Shown here: positions 18,588-27,126 of the stretch, in pieces | Layout of the letters: every line of letters begins with the position of its first letter | Position numbering within the stretch: position 1 is the first letter of the stretch | Origin: DATLFP01 sp035540955 | GTDB taxonomy: Bacteria; Actinomycetota; Acidimicrobiia; Acidimicrobiales; CADCSY01 | Direction: 5' to 3' | Length of the DNA stretch: 52,931 nt | Assembly (NCBI GenBank): GCA_035540955.1 | Contig: DATLFP010000184.1 | Span: forward strand, 1 to 52,931 | Notes under the pieces: model-generated | The model's database searches: none | What the model was told of the DNA's origin: nothing | What the model saw: only the letters and a program-made list of their open reading frames with translations | Program-made: the position numbers and the translations under genes

Positions 18588-19304
18588 TCACTTCGCGGTC
18601 GAGGCCACGTAGACGGTGTTCGACGACGTGCCCTCGGTCAGCGGGTTGGCGAACTCGACCACGTGCGCGTCGCACCGGTCGAACACCGTGCCCGCCACCG
18701 CGACGAGCCCGTCATCGGGCGGGTCGTCCGACCACAGCGCGAACACGCCGCCGGGGTGCAGGCACTCGGCGAGCCGGCCCAGCCCGTCCTCGGTGTAGAA
18801 CGCGGCGTGGCTCGGGTGCAGCACGTGCCGCGGGGTGTGGTCGATGTCCACGAGGACGGCGTGGAGGCGGTCGGGGACCGCCGGTCCGAAGCCGTCAGCG
18901 GCGGCGACACCGGCGAAGAAGTCGCCGTGGACGAGGCGGCAGCGGGCATCAGCGGTGAGCCGGGACGAGAGCGGCAGCAGGCCCCGGTCGTGCCAGCCGA
19001 TCACCGCATCAAGGGCGTCGACGACGTGCAGCGAGCGCACCCGGTCGTCGTCGAGCACGGCCGCCGCGGTGTAGCCGAGCCCGAGCCCGCCGACCACCAC
19101 GTCGAGCCCAGCGCCCGGCGCCGCCGCCAGGCCGAGCGTGGCGAGCGCGGTCTCGGCCACGGTGAACAGGCTCGACATGAGGAACGCGTCGTCGAGCTGC
19201 ACCTCGTACACGTCGACCTGGAGCCTCGGCTCGAGCCGCCGCCGCAGGACGAGCTCACCCAGCGGCGTCGGCTGGCGATCGAGCTCCTCGAACGCGGCCC
19301 TCAT
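18588..19304 (-). CDS. Spermidine synthase-like protein
   Basis: The 238-residue product resembles the spermine/spermidine synthase methyltransferase fold: VVVGGLGLGYTAAAVL as the nucleotide motif near residue 70, LHVVDALDAVIGWH, and HAVLVDIDHTPRHVL, then GGVFALWSDDP. The family's polyamine-site acidic residues are only partly visible, so it may be a class I methyltransferase with another substrate. The ATG overlaps the stop of the GH130 gene as ATGA, so it is the last gene of the glycan operon and may modify its product. Confidence 0.7.
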   Translation of the reverse strand: MRAAFEELDRQPTPLGELVLRRRLEPRLQVDVYEVQLDDAFLMSSLFTVAETALATLGLAAAPGAGLDVVVGGLGLGYTAAAVLDDDRVRSLHVVDALDAVIGWHDRGLLPLSSRLTADARCRLVHGDFFAGVAAADGFGPAVPDRLHAVLVDIDHTPRHVLHPSHAAFYTEDGLGRLAECLHPGGVFALWSDDPPDDGLVAVAGTVFDRCDAHVVEFANPLTEGTSSNTVYVASTAK

Positions 19305-20770
19305 GCACCCATCGTGGCAAGCATCTCGTCGAGGGGCACGGTCGCGACGCCGATGGCACCGTCACAGATCCCGAAGGGCACCACCAGGACGCCACCATGG
19401 ACCAGCGCGCCGCACGAGTAGACGACGTTGGGGACGTAGCCGTCCCGCTCGTCGGCCGCTGGCGCGAGCAGCGGCTCGCGGAGGTGGCCGATCACCCGGG
19501 TCGGGTCGTCGAGGTCGAGGAGGATGGCCCCGATGCTGTACGTGCGCATCGGCCCCACGCCGTGGGTGAGGACGAGCCAACCGGCGGGTGTCTCGATCGG
19601 CGATCCACAGTTGCCGAGCTGCAGGAGCTCCCACGGGCGCGTCGGGAGCTGGATGGGGGTGGCGGTCCCCCAGGCTCGGGGGTTGTCGGAGAAGGCGATG
19701 GCGTTGGTCTCCCGATCGGCCCTCGACAGCGCCGCGTACCGTCCGCCGATGCGCCGCGGGAAGAGGGCGAGGCCCTTGTTGGCCGCCGCCGGTCCGACGA
19801 GTGGCGACGACGTGAACGAGGTGAAGTCCGTCGTCGCGAGGAGCTGCTGACTGATGGTGGCGCCGTCGTACGCGGTGTAGGTCGCGAAGTAGGTCGCCGG
19901 AGCACCGTCGTCCTCGAATCGGACGAACCGCGCGTCTTCCATGCCGTTGCGCTCGGCGTCGATCACCGGCCACAGCACTCGCTCCCCCAACGGGATCGCC
20001 TCGGAGAAGCGAACCCCGTAGCTGCGCTCGGCGATGGCGCGCAGCAACGTGATCGTCTCGCGGGCGCCCGACCGGGTCGTTCGATGTCGCTCCAAACGGG
20101 CGAGCTGCACCTCGAGCTGACCCCCCGTGAACCACTGGCCCAGCGGATCGAGCACGAACTCGGCGCTCTCGCTGCTGGCGCCCACGCGGTCGAGCTCCCT
20201 GCGGAAGACGGTCAGGTCCAAGAGCGCCGGCTCTTCGACCCCGCAGCTCGCGAAGTGAGGAGGCTCGTCGAGGGCAACAGCTCCCGTGGCGTCGACGACC
20301 CCCGTCCGGAACCCGATCGAGGAGATGTGACCTTCTCCGATGGCCCGCACGCTCATCACGAACTTCAGCCCGTCGGCGCCGTCCTGCTCCGGGTGGGCCA
20401 CGATGCTCGGGTTGCAGAGCGCCGCGCCCTCGAGCGCGTACTCGCACGTGAACGCGGCGCCCACCAGGAGCTGGCGCGCATCCGAGCTCACGGTTCCGGC
20501 GGCGACGCGATCGGCCACCTCGCCGAAGTGGTCGAGGAACGTCCCCCGCAGGTCGCGGTGGCGAGCACCGGTGCGCTCGAACACGTCGGCCAGCGAACGG
20601 TCGACCTCGTCGTCGCTGAGCGCGGCGATGCGCCGCAGCACGGCCGAGGACCGGGACTCCTCTGCGACGAAGCCCGACTGGCCGGGCACGAACAGCCGAG
20701 CCAGGACACGCTCCGGATCGGGAGCGAGGAGCGGTGTCCGCTCGACCGTGCACGGAACCTCGCCGATCAC
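19301..20770 (-). CDS. GH130-type glycoside phosphorylase/glycosidase
   Basis: GH130 enzymes mostly phosphorolyse beta-mannosides. The 489-residue protein has an N-terminal helical region (about 1-110), then a five-bladed propeller pattern: NPSIVAHPEQ, GMEDARFVRF near residue 275, NKGLALFPRRIGGRY and GSPIETPAGWLVLTHGVGPMR. The asparagine-lysine-containing segment and the E-D-x-R motif are family hallmarks. GTG 20770 was chosen because it overlaps the upstream stop as GTGA. It sits between a toroid-like protein and a spermidine-synthase-like protein, all with 4-nt overlaps, so the set is one translational unit. Confidence 0.85.
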   Translation of the reverse strand: MIGEVPCTVERTPLLAPDPERVLARLFVPGQSGFVAEESRSSAVLRRIAALSDDEVDRSLADVFERTGARHRDLRGTFLDHFGEVADRVAAGTVSSDARQLLVGAAFTCEYALEGAALCNPSIVAHPEQDGADGLKFVMSVRAIGEGHISSIGFRTGVVDATGAVALDEPPHFASCGVEEPALLDLTVFRRELDRVGASSESAEFVLDPLGQWFTGGQLEVQLARLERHRTTRSGARETITLLRAIAERSYGVRFSEAIPLGERVLWPVIDAERNGMEDARFVRFEDDGAPATYFATYTAYDGATISQQLLATTDFTSFTSSPLVGPAAANKGLALFPRRIGGRYAALSRADRETNAIAFSDNPRAWGTATPIQLPTRPWELLQLGNCGSPIETPAGWLVLTHGVGPMRTYSIGAILLDLDDPTRVIGHLREPLLAPAADERDGYVPNVVYSCGALVHGGVLVVPFGICDGAIGVATVPLDEMLATMGA

Positions 20771-21933
20771 CGAGCTGCGACCTTCGGCTGATCGATGCCG
20801 AGCGCCACGCGGCACGCGGGACAGGCCCACCACTCGGCGAGCGCGAGCGGATGGAGCGAAGGATCACCGTCGAAGAGCTGTCGGCATCGGCCGCAGATCC
20901 GTGAGGGCAGCACGGCTTCGCTCGGCTCCGTGCCGAGTCGGCGGGCGTGCTGGAGGGTGGAGATGAGGGCGATGGTCGACTCTGCGCCCTCGTTCCGGTT
21001 GGCGCGATCGTCGTGCAGACCGTCACAGCCCCCGCCCGAGGTGGGGTCGAACATCGGCTGTCCGATGTCGTTCTCGCCGGCGAACCAGCGGACCGCGAGG
21101 TCGACGCCCCGCACCCAGGCGCCGTCGCCGGTCACGGTGGCGGCGCGCGTGCACGCGTCGGCCACGGCCGCCACCTCGATCGGCTGCTGATCGAACCCGC
21201 CGGTCGCGTCCGCCGGTCCGGCGCCACCGACCGGGGTCGGTGAGAGGTGACCGTTCGAGGACTCGCGGTCGAGGAGCCAGCGCAGCATCGTGAGCCCGGT
21301 CTCGAGCACGTGCGGTCGACCGAGGCCGTCGCCGGCGACGATCAGGGCTTCGGCGAGCACGGCGTTCGCGTACGCGAGTCGCGGCTCCGGCCACGGCCAG
21401 CCGGCGTCGGGGCCGGGAGAGCCGATGGTGGTGACGACGTCGGCGAGCAGGTCGCGCGCGCCGCGGTGGCCGGGGACGACCGCCAGCACCTCGGCGGCGC
21501 CGAGCGCCGCGAACGCCATGGCGCGCGGCCACGGCGACCGGAGCGCGGCGCTGCGCTCGAAGTAGGAGAGGGCGCTCTCACGCATCCAGGACTCGGGGGC
21601 TCGATTGGCGGCGGTGCCGAAGGCCCACACCGACCGGCCCCAGCAGTCCTCCACCCCGCGTCGACCCCGCCAGCGGCCGCCGACGGCGCGCCGGTTGCGG
21701 ACGGCGCCGGTGACGCCCTGGGCGGCGGTCAGGAACCGGAAGGCGGTGCGACCGAGCAGGGCGACGTCGCGATCGGGGTCCGGCTCGCGGCAGACGACGA
21801 TCAGCACGCGGGCCATGTCGTCGGTGCAGTAGCCGTGCTCCAGGCGGGGCGTGCGCCCCTCCGCGTGCTCGAAGGTGCCGGCGTCGTCGCTGATCGCCAG
21901 CAGGTGATCGAACGCCGCGAGCCTCGCGGTCAC
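20767..21933 (-). CDS. Predicted alpha/alpha-toroid glycan protein with C-terminal zinc ribbon
   Basis: I do not recognise a named family. The 388-residue protein is rich in repeated amphipathic helices with aromatic and acidic residues at their ends (HGYCTDDMARVL, GWPWPEPRLAYANAVLAEAL, GGFDQQPIEVAAVADACTRA), the look of a six-hairpin glycosidase or epimerase barrel. The C-terminus has two CxxC pairs, CGRC and CPAC, 28 residues apart, suggesting a zinc ribbon. GTG 21933 overlaps the glycosyltransferase stop as GTGA. Its position between a GT4 enzyme and a GH130 enzyme suggests work on the same glycan. Confidence 0.6.
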   Translation of the reverse strand: MTARLAAFDHLLAISDDAGTFEHAEGRTPRLEHGYCTDDMARVLIVVCREPDPDRDVALLGRTAFRFLTAAQGVTGAVRNRRAVGGRWRGRRGVEDCWGRSVWAFGTAANRAPESWMRESALSYFERSAALRSPWPRAMAFAALGAAEVLAVVPGHRGARDLLADVVTTIGSPGPDAGWPWPEPRLAYANAVLAEALIVAGDGLGRPHVLETGLTMLRWLLDRESSNGHLSPTPVGGAGPADATGGFDQQPIEVAAVADACTRAATVTGDGAWVRGVDLAVRWFAGENDIGQPMFDPTSGGGCDGLHDDRANRNEGAESTIALISTLQHARRLGTEPSEAVLPSRICGRCRQLFDGDPSLHPLALAEWWACPACRVALGIDQPKVAAR

Positions 21934-23096
21934 GCTCGCACCGCGCTGCTCGGTGCGAGCAGGCGCTCCGCCAGCGACTCGTAGCGCCCGGCGACGGCTG
22001 TCCACGCCAGCTCCGGCGCCAGCCGGCGGGCCTCGGCGGCCATGCTGTCGGCCAGGCGGGTGTCGGTCAGCACGGCGCGGAACGCCGCGGCCAAGGCGCC
22101 GGGGTCGCGCTGGGGCACGACGATGCCGGCTCCCGATCGGAGGAGCTCGACGGCGTGGGGGAAGGCGGTGGCGATCACGGGCCGGCCGGCGGCGACCGCA
22201 TCCACCAGCACACCGGAGGTGATCTGCTCTTCGGAGTCGTACGGCAGGACGACGACGTCGGCCGAGACGATCAGCGCCGTGAGCGCGGCGAGCCCCCGGT
22301 AGCCGTCGTCGAAGGTCACATGGCGCGCCGCACCCGTCTGCCACGCCCGGCGGATCAACATCTGCCGGTAGGCCTCGCCATCACTGGCCCGCACCTTCGG
22401 GTGGGTGGCACCGGCCACCACGTACTCCGGGCGCAGATCGGCGACCTGGGCGACCGCGTCGATCGCCCACTCGATCCCCTTGCCGGGCCCGAGCAGCCCC
22501 CAGGTCAGCAGCCGGCGAGACCGGACCCACCCCGACGGCGGCGTCGGGGAGCCGGGTGTGGCGGCGCCGTGGGCGATGACGACGACCTTCGCGGCGTCGA
22601 CGCCGAACACGTCGAGCAGCCGGACCCGCGCCGTCTCGGTCATCACGACGACGGTGCCGACGGCGTCGCAGAGCTGTTCGAGCACGCGCCGCTGGTTCGC
22701 CGTCGGCGAGAGCGGCACCGTGTGCGCGACGACGATCGTGGGGACCGTCAGCCCGGCGACCACATCGAGGACGGCGGCGCCGTCCTCGCCTCCGAAGATC
22801 CCGTACTCGTGCTGCACGATGGCGACGTCGGTGGCGTTGAGGGCGTCGATCGCCATCGCCAGGTCCGTGGCGCTCTCCCCCAGCGCGGCAACGACGAGGG
22901 CGTCTTCCATCGACGGCCGCTCCCCGCACCGGACCACGTCGACCGGTGAGCCGTTGGCGACCAGACCGGCGGACAGCGCCGCCGCGAAGGTCGCGATGCC
23001 GCACGGGGTCGGGGGGAAGGTGGACAGGATCCCGAAGCGGCGCCCGTCGTGACGCAGATCGGGCGTGGCGGATGCACCGGAGGTGAGATCACGCAC
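21930..23096 (-). CDS. Glycosyltransferase family 4-type protein
   Basis: The protein has the two-Rossmann GT-B layout: RRFGILSTFPPTPCGIATFAAAL at the start, AHTVPLSPTANQRRVL in the first domain, then the nucleotide-sugar domain with RRLLTWGLLGPGKGIEWAI and the E-x7-E-like region SEEQITSGVLVDAVAAG. GT4 enzymes move a sugar from a nucleotide donor with retention of configuration. I chose GTG 23096 (388 residues) because AGGAG lies 7 nt upstream (23104-23108); a TTG 35 codons earlier has no ribosome site. It heads the four-gene glycan operon. Confidence 0.85.
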   Translation of the reverse strand: MRDLTSGASATPDLRHDGRRFGILSTFPPTPCGIATFAAALSAGLVANGSPVDVVRCGERPSMEDALVVAALGESATDLAMAIDALNATDVAIVQHEYGIFGGEDGAAVLDVVAGLTVPTIVVAHTVPLSPTANQRRVLEQLCDAVGTVVVMTETARVRLLDVFGVDAAKVVVIAHGAATPGSPTPPSGWVRSRRLLTWGLLGPGKGIEWAIDAVAQVADLRPEYVVAGATHPKVRASDGEAYRQMLIRRAWQTGAARHVTFDDGYRGLAALTALIVSADVVVLPYDSEEQITSGVLVDAVAAGRPVIATAFPHAVELLRSGAGIVVPQRDPGALAAAFRAVLTDTRLADSMAAEARRLAPELAWTAVAGRYESLAERLLAPSSAVRA

Positions 23097-23203
23097 AGCA
23101 GGGCTCCTGACGACCGGCTCGGTCGAGGCGTCGGGCCTGCGGACAACGGGCGACGGGGTCTCGGTGCGACCGTCCAGCCCAAAGCGAGGCGACTCTCCCA
23201 AGG

Positions 23204-23222
23204 AGGGTGGAGTGCCACCCTA
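23204..23222 (-). promoter_or_regulatory. Candidate promoter with overlapping inverted repeat, GT4 operon
   Basis: A minus-strand TAGGGT box (23217-23222) overlaps a perfect inverted repeat, AGGGTGG (23204-23210) and CCACCCT (23215-23221). It would start a leader of about 110 nt before the chosen GTG at 23096. The rest of 23097-23311 shows no gene. Confidence 0.4.
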
Positions 23223-23311
23223 CCGGTCGGGTCGCGCCTTCCTTCCCCCGACGGGTGCCTCCGGAGCCGCCCTCGACCGATGGCCGATCGACGGCATCTC
23301 ACCGCTTCTCG

Positions 23312-24085
23312 TTACCGGCGAGTGAGCTTCCAGACCTGTTCGCTCGGGAAGCGCTTGGCCCAGGACGGGGGGACGTCGAACCGCTCCTCGGCCGCCGAGT
23401 CGGGAGCACGGACCTCGATGTAGTCGTCGATGGTGAGGCCGGCGCGCCGGAAGAGGCGCATCCAGTCGGCCGTCGTCAGGTTGAACTCGATCCCGCCCGG
23501 GTCGACGGACACCCCGGTCCAGTCGAAGCGCCGCATGTCGAACCAGTCGCGCACGAGCTCCGGCGTGGCGGCCGAGCCATCGAGCCCGTAGCAGCAGGTC
23601 AGCAGGGGATGGGTGCCGAGGAACACGAGCTTCCCGCCGGGGCGCAGCAGCCGAGCCGCCTCCGGGATCCACACCTCGGGATCGCACCAGATGGCGGCGC
23701 CGTACTCGCTGATGGCGAAGTCGAAGGTCTCGTCCGGCTCGGGTACCGCCTCGGCACTCGCCAGGAGGAGCGTCAGATCGACGGCGTGGTCGGCGGCGAG
23801 CCGCTTCGCCGTCTCCAGCTGCTCGGACGAGACATCGACGCCGACGACCTGCGCGCCACGTCGTGCCATCCAGGCCGACACGTAGCCGGTCCCGCAGCCG
23901 AGCTCGATCGCCTTCATGCCGGCCATGCCGGCGGGCAGCATCTGGAGCTCGGCCTCCGGAACGGCCCAGATGCCCCACGTCGGCTCGTCGTCCGCCCAGC
24001 GCCGCTCGCCCGCCGACACCCACTCGTGCGCACGCTCGTTCCAGTGGCGCGCGTTCTCGGCAGCGTGCGCGGACAGGTCGGCCAC
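23312..24085 (-). CDS. Class I SAM-dependent methyltransferase
   Basis: The 257-residue product has the full class I order: motif I IELGCGTGYVSAWMA near residue 58, motif II VVGVDVS, a DFAISEYGAAIW post-II strand, and LLRPGGKLVFLGTHP as motif III/IV. A helical cap carries WFDMRRFDWTG, and the C-terminus has PPSWAKRFPSEQVWK. The methyl acceptor cannot be read from sequence; similar proteins act on small molecules. TACCCT (24092-24097) ends 6 nt before the GTG start, a leaderless arrangement. The gene is separate from the GT4 operon, 215 nt away. Confidence 0.85.
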   Translation of the reverse strand: MADLSAHAAENARHWNERAHEWVSAGERRWADDEPTWGIWAVPEAELQMLPAGMAGMKAIELGCGTGYVSAWMARRGAQVVGVDVSSEQLETAKRLAADHAVDLTLLLASAEAVPEPDETFDFAISEYGAAIWCDPEVWIPEAARLLRPGGKLVFLGTHPLLTCCYGLDGSAATPELVRDWFDMRRFDWTGVSVDPGGIEFNLTTADWMRLFRRAGLTIDDYIEVRAPDSAAEERFDVPPSWAKRFPSEQVWKLTRR

Positions 24086-24156
24086 GGGTCGAGGGTACGG
24101 CCGTTTGGTGGCGGGCGAGGGGGGAGTCGAGCTCTGATCGGATGCACCATCTCGCC

Positions 24157-24948
24157 TCAGCTGGAGATGCCGACCACTTCGGCAAGGAGCGCTCGCAGTC
24201 GAGTTCGCATCCGGGCCGCGCCCTCCTCCTGAAGGCCTGCGGTCAGTACGGGCAGCGACCTGCCGCCGCCGCCGAGCTCATGTCCCAAGAGCTGTCGCAG
24301 CCCCGACAGCTCGGGATCGGCGAAGTCCGCAGGGATGACCCCTTCGGCCGCAGCAACCTCGAGGCAGCGCCACAGGTCTTCGGCGTCGCGTGTCTTGTTT
24401 CGTACGGTGCGCGCTCCCGCCTTGAGCGCGAGCATGCCGATGGCGTCACGGATGACGACCATGGCTCGGTGCTGGGTCCCGTCGGTGAGGTGCATCTCGA
24501 TGTCGAGCGTGATGCCGGGTCGTCGGAGCGCCTCGGCCAAGCCCGGGACCTCAGTGGTCGTGACGGCTCCGATCCGAACGGTGTTGCGCGCTCGCGAGCG
24601 GTAGGTCGGTACGAGCAGATCGACCGCAGCGACGCGCCGGTCGTCGATCGGGCGTTCCCAACGATTGCCGGCCACCTTCTGGTAGCCGAGCGTCTCGATG
24701 GCGTCGACGAGGCCGGCCTGCTCGAGGATGAGCGGCGGAACACCGAAGTCGGCGTCGCCGGTGGCGCGCAGCGGTAGGTCCAGCCCCAGCCGCTGGACAT
24801 GCAGCAGGACGGTGACGCCACCGATCAGGCGATAGTCGTCGGCGGCGCCGGCCGTTGTCATGGCACCACTCACGTCGGCGACCGCCGTCAGCCCGCCGTC
24901 CATCGCCGCCGAGGAGCTGAGCAGGATCACGGGGTTCTTGGCGGTCAC
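24157..24948 (-). CDS. AbiEii-like nucleotidyltransferase toxin
   Basis: AbiEii proteins are the toxins of type IV AbiE toxin-antitoxin and phage-abortive systems; they belong to the DNA polymerase beta nucleotidyltransferase fold. The 263-residue product has LIGGVTVLLHVQRL followed by RATGDADFGV, matching the G-G...D-x-D active-site pattern near residues 42-72, then a helical C-terminus with TRDAEDLWRCLE. The ATG overlaps the upstream gene as ATGA. The upstream gene has the expected antitoxin shape, so a two-gene system is likely. Confidence 0.75.
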   Translation of the reverse strand: MTAKNPVILLSSSAAMDGGLTAVADVSGAMTTAGAADDYRLIGGVTVLLHVQRLGLDLPLRATGDADFGVPPLILEQAGLVDAIETLGYQKVAGNRWERPIDDRRVAAVDLLVPTYRSRARNTVRIGAVTTTEVPGLAEALRRPGITLDIEMHLTDGTQHRAMVVIRDAIGMLALKAGARTVRNKTRDAEDLWRCLEVAAAEGVIPADFADPELSGLRQLLGHELGGGGRSLPVLTAGLQEEGAARMRTRLRALLAEVVGISS

Positions 24949-25628
24949 GACGGCGCCCGAATCAACCGGTCGAGGATGGCTCGGCGCAATCGGCCCGCTG
25001 CCTCACGCCGGTCGTCCCCACCCAGATCGATCAGGTCCCACCATTGCTGCACCGGATCCACGAGCGGAATGCCGTCCACGGCACGCGGCCAGGACGGTGC
25101 CGGCACCAGGAGCGTCTGGTCGTTCGTCCGGCGGACGATGGTGCTGGCATCGGCGCGCCCCTCGGCGCGCACGAGCCCGGCCGTTTCGAGTCCCAGGGAA
25201 CTGCCGGCATAGACGACTGCCATCGTCGGGTGCCGCCAGGGCACGAGCAGATCGGGACCGAGATCGGCAGAGAACGCGACCTGAGCGTGCTCGCGGGCCG
25301 CGGCCTCGACGATGCGGCGCGCCTGCTCCGGGATCGAGCGCGTGCTGTACCAGAAGGAGTCCGGTTCGACGGTCGCGGGGCGAGAGCGGTCGAGGTAGAG
25401 ATCGAGCAGCCGCGCTCGCCGTCCGACGAAGCCCCCTGGCGTGGCCCGCACTGCGTCCAGCTCGGTCAACTGCTTGATGACCTGAGAGACCCGCGGTTGG
25501 CTGACACCCACGGCCGCCGCCAGAGCCACCTGCGTTGCCGGAGCCTCAGACGCGACCAGCAGGCGCACGATGCTCGCCGTGCCCGGGCCCCACCGTCGGG
25601 CCGGAGGTCGGACTGCCGCCTTGGTCAC
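24945..25628 (-). CDS. AbiEi-like antitoxin/transcriptional regulator
   Basis: The 227-residue product begins with a winged helix (SIVRLLVASEAPATQVALAAA... about residues 18-75, recognition helix VSQPRVSQVIKQL) and continues with a mixed domain ending in VDPVQQWWDLIDLGGDDRREAAGRLRR. That order is typical of AbiEi antitoxins, which repress their own operon and neutralise AbiEii. GTG 25628 was chosen since an AT-rich operator-like region begins just upstream. It is coupled to the toxin gene by a 4-nt overlap. Confidence 0.72.
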   Translation of the reverse strand: MTKAAVRPPARRWGPGTASIVRLLVASEAPATQVALAAAVGVSQPRVSQVIKQLTELDAVRATPGGFVGRRARLLDLYLDRSRPATVEPDSFWYSTRSIPEQARRIVEAAAREHAQVAFSADLGPDLLVPWRHPTMAVVYAGSSLGLETAGLVRAEGRADASTIVRRTNDQTLLVPAPSWPRAVDGIPLVDPVQQWWDLIDLGGDDRREAAGRLRRAILDRLIRAPS

Positions 25629-25639
25629 GGCCGCAAGGG

Positions 25640-25688
25640 TATAAGCCTTCTCTCTTCGAGGCAAGAGAGACTTATAGGAAGACTTATA
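25640..25688 (-). promoter_or_regulatory. AT-rich operator/promoter of the AbiE-like pair
   Basis: Directly upstream of the GTG at 25628 lie an 8-bp inverted repeat, TCTCTCTT (25649-25656) with AAGAGAGA (25663-25670), and three copies of a hexamer: TATAAG (25640-25645) and its complement CTTATA (25671-25676, 25683-25688), the last two inside the direct repeat GACTTATA. This is much richer in A and T than the neighbourhood. Autorepression by the antitoxin through inverted repeats is known for AbiEi; the site match is inference. Confidence 0.6.
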
Positions 25689-25766
25689 CGTAGAGGTCCA
25701 GTACGAGTCCGCCCGAACCACGCTTCGCGCACCACCGCTGACCTGCATCAACGTGGTGTGGTGTGG

Positions 25767-25849
25767 TGGGCGAGGGGGGACTTGAACCCCCACGAGGTTG
25801 CCCTCACTGGCACCTGAAGCCAGCGCGTCTGCCATTCCGCCACTCGCCC
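25767..25849 (-). tRNA. tRNA-Leu(CAG)
   Basis: On the minus strand the acceptor strands GGGCGAG (25843-25849) and CTCGCCC (25768-25774) pair, with discriminator A at 25767. The anticodon stem-loop reads CTGGC-TTCAGGT-GCCAG, giving CAG for CUG leucine codons. A class II variable arm and the T-arm with GGTTCAAGTCC are present. TACCCT (25863-25868) lies 13 nt upstream and could be the -10. It sits beside the fhaA end of the cell-wall kinase cluster, an arrangement I also recall from Mycobacterium. Confidence 0.95.
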
Positions 25850-25995
25850 GAGTGGAGCGCTCAGGGTAGCGGCTCGGCATCCGGGTGCTCCCGTCGAACT
25901 GGGCGGGATCGGCGGGTCCAGGGCCTGCTTGTCCCGCCCAGAACGGCGGCGGGCCCGGATGGCGGGTGAGGCCCCGTGGGTAGGCTCGCCCCCCG

Positions 25996-26655
25996 ATGGG
26001 CCTGAAGGGGTTCGAGCGCCGCCTCGAGCGGCTCGTCGAGGGCGTGTTCGCACGCGCCTTCAAGTCGTCGCTGCGCCCCGTCGAGCTCGGCCGGCGGCTG
26101 GTCCGGGAGATGGACGACCAGCGCACGGTCAACGTCCAGGGCAACACCGCCGTCCCCAACGACTTCACCATCACGCTCGGCCCCGAGGACCACGAGCAGT
26201 TCGCCGAGATCGAGGAGAGCCTGGCCCGCGAGCTCTCCGAGGCCGCCCGGGCCCACGCCCGGGAGGAGGGCTACGTGTTCATGGGGCCCGTCGAGGTCCA
26301 CCTCCACCTCGACCCCGACCTGCGCACCGGCTCCTTCGGCCTGTCGGCCCGGTTCAAGGAGGGCGCCGGCGGGACCCCCGGCGGCTCGCTGGTGCTGCCC
26401 GACGGCAGCCGCGTCCGGCTCAGCGACCACGTCATGACCATCGGCCGCACCGCCGAGTGCGAGATCCGCCTGACCGACACGAGCGTGAGCCGCCGGCACG
26501 CCGAGATCCGGCCCTCGGGCGACGGCTGGCTCGTCGCCGACCTCGGCTCCACCAACGGGACCAGGGTGAACGGCGCCGTCGTCACCGAGCGCAAGCTCAA
26601 GGACGGCGACACCGTCTCCGCCGGCGACAGCCACCTCCGGTTCGAGTCCAACTAG
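25996..26655 (+). CDS. fhaA: FhaA-like FHA-domain protein
   Basis: FhaA binds phosphothreonine and takes part in cell-wall synthesis control with PknB and MviN. The 219-residue product has the DUF3662 domain (about 1-125, starting LKGFERRLERLVEGVFARAF) and an FHA domain (about 135-219) with IGRTAECEIRL, SVSRRHAEIRP and DLGSTNGTRVN. The linker between them is only about 10 residues, much shorter than in mycobacterial FhaA. TAGGCT (25981-25986) lies 9 nt before the ATG. It is the first gene of the fhaA-pknB operon. Confidence 0.92.
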   Translation: MGLKGFERRLERLVEGVFARAFKSSLRPVELGRRLVREMDDQRTVNVQGNTAVPNDFTITLGPEDHEQFAEIEESLARELSEAARAHAREEGYVFMGPVEVHLHLDPDLRTGSFGLSARFKEGAGGTPGGSLVLPDGSRVRLSDHVMTIGRTAECEIRLTDTSVSRRHAEIRPSGDGWLVADLGSTNGTRVNGAVVTERKLKDGDTVSAGDSHLRFESN

Positions 26656-26664
26656 AGGACCCCC

Positions 26665-27126
26665 TTGCCCGAGCCCCTCCTGAAGCTGCTCGAGCTGTGC
26701 CTCCTCGCGCTCCTGTGGCTGTTCTTCCTCCGGGTGCTGCGAGCGGTCTGGGTCGAGGTGCGGGGCCCGGCACCGACCGCCGCCCGGGCCGCGACCAACG
26801 GCGGCGGGCGGCGAGGGCCGGCCCGGCGCCGCGGCGGCGGTCCCCGGCTGGTCGTGGTCGAGCCCAAGGAGGCGAAGGGTCGGGCCTACTCGCTGCAGGA
26901 GGAGCAGACCGTGGGCCGCGCCGCCGGGTGCCAGATCACCCTCGACGACACCTACGTGTCCCAGCTGCACGCCCGCGTGTTCGCCAAGGACGGGGGCTGG
27001 TTCGTGGAGGACCTCGGCTCCACCAACGGCACCTACCTGAACACCAAGCGGGTCTCCGGCCCGCTGGCGGTCAAGCGCGGTGACCGCATCAAGATCGGCG
27101 CCGTGGTGATGGAGGCCGAGATCTGA
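26665..27126 (+). CDS. fhaB: FhaB-like FHA-domain membrane protein
   Basis: The 153-residue product has one N-terminal membrane segment (LLELCLLALLWLFFLRVL, about 6-25), an Arg/Gly-rich linker, and a C-terminal FHA domain (about 85-150) with VGRAAGCQITL, VSQLHARVF and DLGSTNGTYLN. In actinobacteria this protein (FhaB/FipA) is phosphorylated by the Ser/Thr kinases of the cluster and helps division under stress. The start is TTG 26665, 9 nt after fhaA, and the stop overlaps the pstP start by one base. Confidence 0.9.
   Translation: MPEPLLKLLELCLLALLWLFFLRVLRAVWVEVRGPAPTAARAATNGGGRRGPARRRGGGPRLVVVEPKEAKGRAYSLQEEQTVGRAAGCQITLDDTYVSQLHARVFAKDGGWFVEDLGSTNGTYLNTKRVSGPLAVKRGDRIKIGAVVMEAEI

Noticed and set aside
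23096..23201. TTG 23201 as the start of the glycosyltransferase
   Set aside because: No ribosome site precedes it; GTG 23096 has AGGAG 7 nt upstream and sits close to the first Rossmann strand.
25748..26053. A short minus-strand protein including RVAEWQTRWLQVPV
   Set aside because: It is a translation of tRNA-Leu(CAG) and flanking DNA, a common annotation artefact.
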